Shown here one piece after another: positions 25,445 through 33,522 of a stretch of DNA of 64,000 nt (its first letter is position 1; every line of letters begins with the position of its first letter). The DNA comes from Saprospiraceae bacterium (lineage in GTDB: Bacteria; Bacteroidota; Bacteroidia; Chitinophagales; Saprospiraceae). The stretch is from assembly GCA_026129545.1 (NCBI GenBank), contig JAHCHX010000001.1:1053501-1117500 (forward strand). The letters run 5' to 3'. A program made the position numbers and the translations under genes. The notes beneath the pieces were generated by a model, which saw only the letters and a program-made list of their open reading frames with translations, ran no database searches and was not told where the DNA came from.

Positions 25445-26776
25445 ATGAAAAACCTCCTCATCATCGGGGCTGGGCGTTCTGCCACGGCACTCATCAAATA
25501 CGTCCTCGAACAAGCACGTCAACACGACTTTTTCATCACGTTGGCCGATGCCGACCTTGAAATGGCGCGTCGCAAAATCAACGACCACCCCAAAGGTCGT
25601 GCGATTTGGCTCGATGCCTCCAAAACCAACGACCGCCGCGACATTATCAGCCGGCATGACGTGGTCGTGTCGCTCCTGCCACCACAAATGCACCTCGAAG
25701 TAGCCCAAGATTGCATTTCGCTGGGCAAGCATATGGTGACGGCCAGTTATGTCAGCAAACAGGTGTTCCGGCTGGGCGACGAAGCCCGCCAGAGAGCACT
25801 CGTGTTCATGAACGAGCTCGGCCTCGACCCAGGCATTGACCACATGAGCGCCATGCAACGCATCCACAAAATCAAGGCAGAAGGTGGTAAAATAACCGCC
25901 TTTTATTCCTATACGGGCGGGTTGGTCGCGCCAGAGAGTGACGATAACCCCTGGCATTACAAGTTCAGCTGGAACCCGCGCAACGTCGTGCTGGCAGGTC
26001 AGGGAACGGCACAGTTTCTTGAGGATGGTAAGCTTAAATATATCCCATACCGTCGTTTGTTCCGCCAGTATCGGCTGGTTGATATTCCCGACATGGGACA
26101 ATGGGAAGTATATGCCAACCGCGATTCCTTACTCTACAAAGATGCGTATGGCCTTCAAGACATCAGGACGCTTTTTCGCGGCACTATCCGACATCGCGGC
26201 TTTTGCGATGCGTGGAACGCGCTCGTGCGCATCGGCCTGACGGATGCCACATTCCCTATCGTTGACAGCGACCAACTCACCTACCACGACCTCATGGAGG
26301 CATTTCTCGGCATTAGCCAGCATACGGGTTCGGTCAAAGAGCGCATCGCAAAACTAATTGAGGTAGAACCCGATAGCGAGGTGGTTCAGAAGTTGGAATG
26401 GCTCGGCCTGTTCAGCAAACGCCGCATCAAAGTCAAAAACGCCACACCTTCCTTGATACTGGAAAATTTGCTCTTGGAAAAATGGGCACTTCAGCCCGAT
26501 GAAAAGGACATGGTCATCATGCAGCATGTGTTCGAGTACGAACAGCAGCGAAAAAAGCGCAAACTGACCTCCACGCTCATTATGAAGGGCGAAAACGGCA
26601 TAGAGACCGCCATGTCGCGCCTCGTCGGGCTGCCACTGGGTATTTTTGTGAAACTACTGATGCTCGGTAAAATATCCACCACAGGAGTCAGCATACCCAC
26701 CATGCCCGAAGTGTATGAGCCTGTGATGCAGGAATTGGAAGAATACGGGGTCAAGTTTATCGAGCAGGAAGAATGA
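25445..26776 (+). CDS. Saccharopine dehydrogenase family protein
   Basis: The protein is 443 residues from the ATG at 25445 (a TTG lies two codons upstream). The N-terminal Rossmann fold has MKNLLIIGAGRSATALIKYV (GxGxxA-type) and an acidic residue after the second strand (LADADLEMA). The saccharopine-dehydrogenase C-terminal domain shows FMNELGLDPGIDHMSAM, YSYTGGLVAPESDDNPWHYK and FRGTIRHRGFCDAW. This form resembles LYS9-type enzymes of the aminoadipate/saccharopine route, but single-domain relatives also occur in polyamine or lysine breakdown. It converges on mqnB with 24 bases between stops. Confidence 0.88.
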   Translation: MKNLLIIGAGRSATALIKYVLEQARQHDFFITLADADLEMARRKINDHPKGRAIWLDASKTNDRRDIISRHDVVVSLLPPQMHLEVAQDCISLGKHMVTASYVSKQVFRLGDEARQRALVFMNELGLDPGIDHMSAMQRIHKIKAEGGKITAFYSYTGGLVAPESDDNPWHYKFSWNPRNVVLAGQGTAQFLEDGKLKYIPYRRLFRQYRLVDIPDMGQWEVYANRDSLLYKDAYGLQDIRTLFRGTIRHRGFCDAWNALVRIGLTDATFPIVDSDQLTYHDLMEAFLGISQHTGSVKERIAKLIEVEPDSEVVQKLEWLGLFSKRRIKVKNATPSLILENLLLEKWALQPDEKDMVIMQHVFEYEQQRKKRKLTSTLIMKGENGIETAMSRLVGLPLGIFVKLLMLGKISTTGVSIPTMPEVYEPVMQELEEYGVKFIEQEE

Positions 26777-26800
26777 AGGACGGGCTGACGGTTTTGCTGG

Positions 26801-27487
26801 TTAGCGAGGTGGCACCATTTGTTCGAAGAGCGCAATCAAGGTGCGGTTCAGGTTATTGATGGCGAGCGGCAAGTTCCACCGCTCTCGGTTGCGTGCTTCC
26901 ACGAAATTGGAAATGCTTCGAACTTCGAGGAACGGAATTTTTGCCGACAGGCAAGCGAAAAAAAACGCAGCGCCTTCCATGCTTTCCAATTGAGCATCGG
27001 GGTACTTTGCTCGAATAGCATCAATGGAGGGCGGAAACCCATGCACCTTGTTGACCGAAAGCCCGTGTGCGGCGGGCAAGAAACCGGCCTGTTCGCTTGC
27101 GCGATTCCACAATCTGTTTTTTGAAAAGGGTGGGGTATCCTTCTCCATCAAGCCCAACTCGAACAAATCCGTAAAGCGGCCATCGGCTTCTTCCACGCCG
27201 AGGTCGCCAAAACGCTCGCTGACGACATTCAGCACATCGCCCAGGCGAAGGTCTTTGTCCAGCGCACCGGCAATGCCGGCGTTGATGGACAATCCGGGCT
27301 GGTTGATTGCCAAAAATTGACCCACATGAAAAGCGGTGGCTGCCAGCCCAACACCCGTCACCAATGGGAACACGCTTAGCCCGTTATTTTCAAAAATGCC
27401 GCCATCGGTGACTTGGAAGTGTTCTTCCAGCCAATTCAAGGTGGGAGCAATCTCGAAAATAGTGGCGGAAACAAGCAGAATGCGCAT
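26801..27487 (-). CDS. mqnB: Futalosine hydrolase
   Basis: This 228-residue nucleoside-phosphorylase-fold enzyme is expected to split futalosine to dehypoxanthinylfutalosine and hypoxanthine in the alternative menaquinone pathway. Marks are MRILLVSATIFEIAPTLNWL, LVTGVGLAATAFHVG, INAGIAGALDKDLRLGDVLNV, LESMEGAAFFFACL (nucleoside pocket) and EVRSISNFVEARNRERWNLP, the last typical of MqnB. It stands alone in the window; the other mqn genes are elsewhere. It implies menaquinone made by the futalosine route. Confidence 0.9.
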   Translation of the reverse strand: MRILLVSATIFEIAPTLNWLEEHFQVTDGGIFENNGLSVFPLVTGVGLAATAFHVGQFLAINQPGLSINAGIAGALDKDLRLGDVLNVVSERFGDLGVEEADGRFTDLFELGLMEKDTPPFSKNRLWNRASEQAGFLPAAHGLSVNKVHGFPPSIDAIRAKYPDAQLESMEGAAFFFACLSAKIPFLEVRSISNFVEARNRERWNLPLAINNLNRTLIALFEQMVPPR

Positions 27488-27513
27488 TACTTCTATGGAT
27501 TTCTCGTAAACAA

Positions 27514-28497
27514 TCAGAATTGAAGCGGTACAGGTTTGTTGCTCAAAATGCCTTCTATGCGCTCATTCACCTCGGCGGTCAGCTTCTGCACGACCTCCAA
27601 ACTTCCAAGCGTCTCTTCCAGTTGCTCGGGCCGCGAAGCACCCAGAATGGCAGTGCTCACATTTGGGTTTTGCACGCACCACGCAACAGCGAGCATGGGG
27701 AGCGAAGCCCCAATATCTTTTGCAAGGCCATCCAATGCCCGCACTTGTTCGATGTGGGCGGGGGTAAGATTGCGCTCTTTTAGCCACTCGAACCCCTCCA
27801 GCGTGAGGCGCGAACCACTTGGGAACTGCTCCAAGTATTTGCCCGTCAACACGCCAGATGCCAACGGCGACCAAATAGTGGTACCCAGCCCTACCGTTTT
27901 GTAAATCTGCGAAAACTCGACTTCTACCTTGTGCCGATGGAACATATTGTACTGCGGCTGCTCCATGACGGGGCCAATCAGACGGTTTTCGCGGGCGACC
28001 ATGTGGGCCTCCATGATTTCCTGTGCGCTCCATTCCGAAGTGCCCCAATACAGTATTTTCCCTTGCGCAATGAGGTGATTCATCGCCCACACCGTCTCCT
28101 CTATGGGCGTGTTTTTGTCTGGGCGATGACAGAAATACAGGTCAATGTATTCCACCTGCAACCGACGAAGACTGGCATGGCACGCCTCAAAGATATGCTT
28201 GCGACTCAGGCCAGTCTGATTGGGCTTTTTGCCCCCATCGCCCCAAAACACCTTGGAAGAAACGAGCCACGAGCTGCGCTCCCATTTCATCTTTTTCAGG
28301 ATTTGCCCCATCACGATTTCACTTTGCCCGCGAGCATATATTTCGGCATTGTCGAAAAAATTCACCCCTTGCTCGTAAGCAATTGCCATGAGGCGTTCGG
28401 CAGTTCGGTCTTCGATTTGTTTTCCAAACGTAATCCACGAGCCCAACGAAAGCACGCTCACCTGCAAGCCGGATTTTCCGAGTCTTCTGTATTCCAT
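27514..28497 (-). CDS. Aldo/keto reductase (potassium-channel beta-subunit type)
   Basis: The protein is 327 residues from the ATG at 28497, giving the family opening MEYRRLGKSGLQVSVLSLGSW; the longer frame reaches into AT-rich intergenic DNA. It is a TIM-barrel NADPH-dependent oxidoreductase: FFDNAEIYARGQSE (catalytic Asp/Tyr), SSKVFWGD (Lys), YIDLYFCHRPDKNTPIEET (His) and STAILGASRPEQLEE (cofactor phosphate site). The sequence style follows the Kv-beta/YghZ group. It is divergent from the small monooxygenase gene, with 95 bases between the starts. The physiological substrate is unknown. Confidence 0.92.
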   Translation of the reverse strand: MEYRRLGKSGLQVSVLSLGSWITFGKQIEDRTAERLMAIAYEQGVNFFDNAEIYARGQSEIVMGQILKKMKWERSSWLVSSKVFWGDGGKKPNQTGLSRKHIFEACHASLRRLQVEYIDLYFCHRPDKNTPIEETVWAMNHLIAQGKILYWGTSEWSAQEIMEAHMVARENRLIGPVMEQPQYNMFHRHKVEVEFSQIYKTVGLGTTIWSPLASGVLTGKYLEQFPSGSRLTLEGFEWLKERNLTPAHIEQVRALDGLAKDIGASLPMLAVAWCVQNPNVSTAILGASRPEQLEETLGSLEVVQKLTAEVNERIEGILSNKPVPLQF

Positions 28498-28592
28498 ATT
28501 TTGACAACGATAAAAGATGAAAAAAAGACGTTGAAGATGACGAATGACGAATTTTGCATCATCCGAACATTCAACATTCAAATATCCAAACA

Positions 28593-28910
28593 ATGATTGC
28601 AAAAACGCCCAACCCGCCCTATTACGCCGTTATTTTTTCTTCCGTTCGCACACAGATTGACGAAGGATATGGTCAGATGGCCGAACAGATGCTCCAACTT
28701 GCCGCCCAACAACCCGGGTTTCTGGGTGCCGAATCGGCACGCAACGAGGTCGGCATCACCGTTTCATATTGGGAAAGTTTGGAGGCGATTCGGCATTGGA
28801 AAGCGCATGCCGAGCATTTGGTGGCCCAAAAGCTTGGCCGAGAAAAATGGTATAGTGCCTACAAAACGCGCATCTGCCGAGTGGAGAGAGATTACGGGAT
28901 GGGGACATGA
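28593..28910 (+). CDS. Antibiotic-biosynthesis-monooxygenase (ABM) fold protein
   Basis: The protein is 105 residues from the ATG at 28593. It has the ABM ferredoxin-like pattern: YYAVIFSSVRTQID, a helix QMAEQMLQLAAQQPGFLGAE, a strand ITVSYWESLEAIRHWKAH and a terminal YKTRICRVERDY. The family includes small oxygenases, haem-degrading proteins and many members of unknown role. There are no obvious metal ligands. It is probably a single-gene unit divergent from the aldo/keto reductase. Confidence 0.85.
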   Translation: MIAKTPNPPYYAVIFSSVRTQIDEGYGQMAEQMLQLAAQQPGFLGAESARNEVGITVSYWESLEAIRHWKAHAEHLVAQKLGREKWYSAYKTRICRVERDYGMGT

Positions 28911-28926
28911 AGCGCCAAGTTTTTTT

Positions 28927-29226
28927 CTAAAACAAGTTCAAGTAGTAGTATGCCACCCAAGCAAACGCCAAAAGGGTGGTGGCTATCACCACGCCCCGCA
29001 TGGCCAAATCCCAACGCCGTTTGCGGAAGAGGTTCATGGGAAACAAATTGAGCGCAAGCGCAATGACGAGGCTGGTGCGTTCGCGGAAATTGGGCGTGAA
29101 GCCCTCCCCACTCGCACCACCAAGCGCGGCGAGGAGCTTGAATATGTTGAAAATAAGAATGGCTCCCAGAATGGGCAACACCAAGCCAACGAACAGACCC
29201 GTCCAAATTTTATTTTGGTTCAGCAT
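28927..29226 (-). CDS. Small membrane protein, unrecognised
   Basis: This 99-residue protein has three hydrophobic segments, at about 8-35, 52-63 and 80-98 (IWTGLFVGLVLPILGAILIF, LVIALALNLFPMNLF, VVIATTLLAFAWVAYYYLNL), with the charged RKRRWD before the last. Hydrophobicity, an ordinary ATG and conventional codon use support a real gene. I do not recognise the family. It lies between the monooxygenase gene (convergent) and the ndk terminator, and is probably a single-gene unit. Confidence 0.7.
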   Translation of the reverse strand: MLNQNKIWTGLFVGLVLPILGAILIFNIFKLLAALGGASGEGFTPNFRERTSLVIALALNLFPMNLFRKRRWDLAMRGVVIATTLLAFAWVAYYYLNLF

Positions 29227-29291
29227 AATCTCAAAATTGATGGTTCAAAGTTCCGAGAGACAGTTTCATAAGGGGGCATTCGGAAAAAGAA

Positions 29292-29326
29292 CGGAGGGCG
29301 CATCAAGTCCTTTGATACACCCTCCG
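29292..29326 (-). terminator. Hairpin terminator downstream of ndk
   Basis: The stem CGGAGGG/CCCTCCG has a second inner pairing TCAA/TTGA. On the minus strand it is followed by TTCTTTTTCC. It lies about 180 bases after the ndk stop and ahead of the next minus-strand gene. Confidence 0.65.
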
Positions 29327-29508
29327 CAAAAGTAATACACAGAGGCGAAGGCCGGGCGATGACCATCTGACAACTTTCTTTTTTCCTTTCTTGATAGGAA
29401 AAACAAGATTGGCAGGTTTTGGAAACAACACAAGCAACCCTGCAAATCCTGTCAACCTTAACAAAAAAAAATCTCGGTAGAAACCCGTCAAGCATTGCAG
29501 TCCCAGCC

Positions 29509-29928
29509 TCAATACATCTCCACCCCGCCGAAATGAAATGCAGATTCGATGGCTGCGTTTTCGTCGCTATCGGAGCCATGCACCGCATTTTCGCCCACGC
29601 TGGTGGCATAGCGAGCGCGAATGGTGCCGGGAGCGGCATTGGCGGGGTTGGTTGCTCCGATGAGGGTGCGGAAATCTTCCACGGCATTTTCTTTTTCCAA
29701 AATAGCTGCCACGATGGGGCCGCTGCTCATAAATTCGCAGAGCTCCCCATAAAATGGACGCTCGCGGTGAACGGCGTAAAATTCACCCGCTTTTTCAAGG
29801 CTGAGCTTGGTCAATTTCATGGCCACGATGCGAAAGCCCGCGGCGTTTATCATCTGGAGAATGTTGCCGATATTGCCAGCGCGCACAGCGTCAGGCTTAA
29901 TCATGGTAAATGTGCGGTTTCCTGCCAT
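29509..29928 (-). CDS. ndk: Nucleoside diphosphate kinase
   Basis: The protein is 139 residues from the ATG at 29928, giving [18 protein letters not shown], the standard Ndk opening; the longer frame adds 20 unrelated residues. It moves the gamma phosphate between nucleotides through a phospho-His. The active-site motif [12 protein letters not shown] is intact, as are the nucleotide-binding PFYGEL and TRAR-like (TIRARY) stretches. The length is normal. A Bacteroidota -7 element lies about 50 bases upstream. Confidence 0.97.
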   Translation of the reverse strand: MAGNRTFTMIKPDAVRAGNIGNILQMINAAGFRIVAMKLTKLSLEKAGEFYAVHRERPFYGELCEFMSSGPIVAAILEKENAVEDFRTLIGATNPANAAPGTIRARYATSVGENAVHGSDSDENAAIESAFHFGGVEMY

Positions 29929-29974
29929 TACAAACAATTGTGAGTGATGAATGATGGATTTGATGAAAGCCGCG

Positions 29975-29982
29975 CAAAGGTA
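29975..29982 (-). promoter_or_regulatory. Probable -7 element of ndk
   Basis: TACCTTTG on the minus strand (29982-29975) matches TAnnTTTG, 47 bases ahead of the ndk ATG. A TTG lies 16 bases further upstream, slightly closer than the preferred distance. Confidence 0.5.
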
Positions 29983-30171
29983 GAGCAAGATTTTATTTCA
30001 AATGAGGGGCAAAAAAAGGTTTTCAGAAAAATAATATCTGGTTGACCCGCAATTCAAGTCGGAACAACGTACTTTTGCCCGCCTTTTTGAAAGGCTTTGT
30101 CAAAAATCGGGCGTTGGGCTATCAAGTTCTTTCAAAAAGATACACTTGTTTGCCAACTTCAAACCTCTTTG

Positions 30172-31179
30172 ATGGAGATTCCAGCAAAACTGAAGCAACT
30201 GCTTCATCATCCACAGAATGTAGCCATCCTATCGCACCGCAATCCCGACGGCGATGCGATAGGCAGCAGTCTTGCCATGCGGCACTATTTGGAGCAATAT
30301 GGCCACACCGTTCATGTGTTGTTTCCATCCGAATTTCCAGAAGAGTTTGAAGTGATGCCGGGTGCCGACGATATTTTGGTGTGGGACATCCACACAGAGG
30401 AATGCAAGCACGTCCTGACCAAGAAAAACCTGTTCATCTATCTCGATTTCAACCAGTTGAGCCGAATAGACAAGTTGGGCGACTTCATGAAGAACTTGCC
30501 CGGCGAACGCATTTTGATTGACCATCACCTCTATCCAGACCCGATGGCCGACTATATCTTTAGTGAGCCAGAGGCAAGCAGCACCTGTGAGATGGTGTAT
30601 CGGTTCATCGTCGGCATGGGGGACGGGCAGAAGCTCAACCCGACCGTTGGCGAGTGTATCTTCACAGGTCTGGTGACCGACACAGGTTCTTTTCGCCACG
30701 CCACCAATCCGCTCGTGTATCGGATAGCAGCCGACTTGGTGGAACGCGGCGTGGACGACACTGCGGTGCAAGACATGATTTTCAATTCCCAAAAGGAGAA
30801 AAATCTGCGTTTGCTAGGCCATTGCCTCTCCAACCGTTTCGAGTATTACCCCGAGTTTCGGACGGCGCTGATATGGCTCTCGAAGAAAGACTATGAGCAA
30901 TTCAACATTCAGCGCGGCGACGCAGAGGGCATCGTCAATTACCTGCTGACCATCAGAGACGTGCGGCTCGCTGCCTTCATCCACAATCAACCGACGGTGG
31001 TGAAACTGAGCCTGCGCTCCAAAGGCGACCTCGACGTGCAGGAAATTTGCAAAAAACATTTTAACGGCGGCGGACACAAAAATGCCTCAGGCGCTTACTC
31101 GCACGACAGCCTCAAAGCAACCATCGAAAAATTCAAGAGCCTATTGCCGCTCTACAAGGAGCAATTGCTGAAAAATTAA
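30172..31179 (+). CDS. nrnA: NrnA-type DHH phosphoesterase
   Basis: The protein is 335 residues from the ATG at 30172 (MEIPAKLKQLLHHPQNVAIL). DHH-family motifs are present: LSHRNPDGDAIGSSLAM (motif I), YLDFNQL (II), ILIDHHLYPD (III, DHH), VTDTGSFRHAT (IV) and the DHHA1 motif GGGHKNASGA near the C-terminus. NrnA degrades short RNA oligomers and removes phosphate from phosphoadenosine phosphate. The preceding in-frame ATG at 30097 adds a poor leader and is less likely. The FKBP gene follows on the same strand after about 75 bases. Confidence 0.92.
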   Translation: MEIPAKLKQLLHHPQNVAILSHRNPDGDAIGSSLAMRHYLEQYGHTVHVLFPSEFPEEFEVMPGADDILVWDIHTEECKHVLTKKNLFIYLDFNQLSRIDKLGDFMKNLPGERILIDHHLYPDPMADYIFSEPEASSTCEMVYRFIVGMGDGQKLNPTVGECIFTGLVTDTGSFRHATNPLVYRIAADLVERGVDDTAVQDMIFNSQKEKNLRLLGHCLSNRFEYYPEFRTALIWLSKKDYEQFNIQRGDAEGIVNYLLTIRDVRLAAFIHNQPTVVKLSLRSKGDLDVQEICKKHFNGGGHKNASGAYSHDSLKATIEKFKSLLPLYKEQLLKN

Positions 31180-31253
31180 AGACTTTAAATTACACAACCC
31201 CGAATCTCAACAATCTCAACAATTTGGCACATCACTCATTTATTTTCAAGAAA

Positions 31254-32147
31254 ATGCGTACATTTTTGATGTTGGCTCTCGCAGCCATTTTTCTCTCTCA
31301 AATCGCCTGCAAACAAGATGGCACCACGACGGAACATGGCTTCCGCTACGTCAACCACACCAATAAAGGCGGCGAAAAACCCCAACCCGGCCAAACGGTA
31401 TTGTTCCACTTCGAGGCATACATCGGCGACTCGCTCATGGGCAGCACCCGCGTCAACTTCGGTGGCCCCCGTGAATACGAACTACCCGCAGCCGACAAGC
31501 TCCCGCAGCGCGTCCCAGCTGTTTACGATGCACTTTTGCTCTCAGGGGTAGGCGATAGCGTCACCATCTATGAGAAAATAGACTCGTTTTTGCAGCAGTT
31601 TGTCCCCAAGTCGCTACAAACCGAAAAAGAGGTCCGCTACGAAATCGTCTTGGAGAAAATCGTGTCTCAAGAGGAAGTCCAGCAGAAAATGGCCGAAGCG
31701 CAACAGCGGGCTATGGAAGCGCAAAAAGCTGGAGAGGAAGCCATCACTCGTGCCCCCGGCGTGGCCACTATGGTGAAAGCCACCGCTGCCGACTATCGTG
31801 CTGGCAAATTGAAAAGCAAACTCACCACCACACCTTCCGGCTTGAAAATACTCACGGTGGACAAGGGCAGCGGCTCCCCCATCAAGCAAGGCGAACCCGT
31901 CAAAACACACTATTATGGCGTGCTGACCAACGGCACCATGTTCGACAACTCTTTTGAACGCGGCCAGCCCCTGCCGTTCAGTGCAGGTGTTGGGCAGATG
32001 ATTCCGGGCTTCGACGAAGGGGTGCTCACGCTCAACCACGGCGGCAAAGCCTATTTGTTCATCCCGTCCAATCTTGCCTACGGCGAAAACGGCCAAGGCT
32101 CCATACCACCCAACGCAGAGCTGGTTTTCTACATCGAGGTATTGTAA
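31254..32147 (+). CDS. FKBP-type peptidyl-prolyl isomerase, lipoprotein
   Basis: The protein is 297 residues from the ATG at 31254. The signal MRTFLMLALAAIFLSQIAC ends in a lipobox (QIAC), so it is a lipid-anchored envelope protein. The C-terminal domain (about 190-297) is a full FKBP domain: GEPVKTHYYGVLTNGTMFDNS, PLPFSAGVGQMIPGFDEGVL and IPSNLAYGENGQGSIPPNAE with the usual pocket Tyr, Phe, Asp and Trp/Leu positions. The N-terminal half (about 35-140) looks like a second, degenerate FKBP domain. An Ala/Glu-rich helix links them. The likely role is folding of exported proteins. Confidence 0.9.
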   Translation: MRTFLMLALAAIFLSQIACKQDGTTTEHGFRYVNHTNKGGEKPQPGQTVLFHFEAYIGDSLMGSTRVNFGGPREYELPAADKLPQRVPAVYDALLLSGVGDSVTIYEKIDSFLQQFVPKSLQTEKEVRYEIVLEKIVSQEEVQQKMAEAQQRAMEAQKAGEEAITRAPGVATMVKATAADYRAGKLKSKLTTTPSGLKILTVDKGSGSPIKQGEPVKTHYYGVLTNGTMFDNSFERGQPLPFSAGVGQMIPGFDEGVLTLNHGGKAYLFIPSNLAYGENGQGSIPPNAELVFYIEVL

Positions 32148-32153
32148 GAAAAT

Positions 32154-32210
32154 GGGGATTTGTTGATTTGGCTGTTTGAAATAACTCGGTCTCCCTGTCA
32201 ACAAATCCCC
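32154..32210. terminator. 13-bp perfect inverted repeat between the FKBP gene and prfB
   Basis: GGGGATTTGTTGA (32154-32166) and TCAACAAATCCCC (32198-32210) flank a 31-base loop. There is no T run after it, so termination is possible but not certain. It ends 30 bases before the prfB start. Confidence 0.5.
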
Positions 32211-32240
32211 AAACCAACCACACCATCAAAAATTTTTGCC

Positions 32241-33348
32241 ATGACTATCGAACAACTTAAAGAGTTGAAGGATAAGCTGGCGGTCTTAAGGAGGTATCTT
32301 TGACGTGGACAACCGCGCCAGAGAAGTCGAAGACCTGACCAGCCAAACCCTCGACCCCACATTTTGGAACGACCCCAAACGCGCCGAAGCCATTCAGCGC
32401 AAAATCGGTCTCAACAAGAAATGGCTCGATGAATACGCCAGCCTCGCCCGAGAGGTGGACGACCTCGAAGGCCTTTATGAGTTTCAGAAAGAAGGACTTG
32501 CCGACGAATCGGAGGTGGATGCCCAGTTTGCCAAAGCCACCCAGATTTTGGCGGATGCCGAATTCCGCAGCACGCTCAATCAAAAAGAGGACTCCATGAA
32601 CGCCGTGCTCAACATCAACGCGGGCGCGGGCGGCACGGAGGCCTGTGACTGGTCGGCCATGCTGCTGCGGATGTATAAGATGTGGGCCGAAAAATCAGGC
32701 TTCAAAGTCATTGAACTCTTTGAGCAGGACGGCGACGAGGCTGGCATCAAATCGGCGAGTATCGAGATTCGAGGCGACTACGCCTACGGCTGGCTAAAAG
32801 GCGAGAACGGGGTGCACCGCCTTGTGCGCATCAGCCCGTTCAATGCACAGGGCAAGCGCCAGACCTCGTTTTCCTCCGTGTTCGTCTATCCGCTCATCGA
32901 AGACGACGAAATCGAAGTGAAAATCAGTCCAGACGACTTGAAATGGGACGTTTTTCGCGCATCCGGCGCAGGTGGGCAGCACGTCAACCGGACGGAATCC
33001 GCCGTGCGCGTCACGCACATCCCGACGGGCATCGTGGCCGAATGTCAGCAAGACCGCAGCCAGCACCGCAACCGCGAGATTGCGATGACTTTGCTGAAAA
33101 GCCGCCTCTATGAGGTCGAGCTGCGCAAGCGCCAAGCCGAGAAAGACAAAATCGAAGCAGGCAAAAGCAAAATAGAGTGGGGGAGCCAAATCCGCTCCTA
33201 TGTGCTCGACGACCGCTGGGTGAAAGACCTCCGCTCCGGCCATAAGGTGCACAACCCCGACGCTGTGCTCGATGGAGACCTTGACGGCTTCCTCAAAGCA
33301 TATTTGATGTGGGAACGGAACCCGACGGCGGTGGAAGTGGAGGATTGA
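32241..33348 (+). CDS. prfB: Peptide chain release factor 2 with +1 programmed frameshift
   Basis: Translation starts at the ATG at 32241 and runs MTIEQLKELKDKLAVLRRYL, reaching an in-frame TGA at 32301. The classic signal is present: an internal AGGAGG (32289-32294), TAT, then CTT TGA C. Ribosomes slip +1 on CTT and continue with GAC at 32302 (DVDNRAREVEDL). The product is about 368 residues. RF2 marks are the SPF anticodon-like motif (RISPFN) and the catalytic GGQ in ASGAGGQHVNRTESAV. Autoregulation through the UGA stop is established for this gene and the site here is intact. Confidence 0.97.
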
Positions 33349-33371
33349 TGATTTTCGCGGTGCGACTTGCG

Positions 33372-33451
33372 ATTTTATACCTTGATTCGGTAGGATTTGT
33401 CAGATGACCATGATTGCTCTCCGTGATTTTGAACAGATTGTGATTGCGGCC
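33372..33451 (-). repeat. Dispersed ~80-bp intergenic repeat, copy B (inverted)
   Basis: Its reverse complement matches copies A and C over CTCAAAATCACGGAGAGCAA-like core sequence and the AATCAAGGTATAAAAT end. It lies between the convergent prfB and barrel-protein genes. Confidence 0.85.
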
Positions 33452-33480
33452 ATGCCCAAAACCTAACGGCGCGAAGTATA

Positions 33481-33515
33481 ACTCGCCCGGCAGCATTAGA
33501 GGCTGTCGGGCGAGT
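33481..33515. terminator. Bidirectional terminator between prfB and the barrel operon
   Basis: The stem ACTCGCCCG/CGGGCGAGT is extended by CAG/CTG across one mismatch. The plus strand continues TTGTTTCTTAT. It sits between convergent genes ending at 33348 and 33523. Confidence 0.75.
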
Positions 33516-33522
33516 TTGTTTC

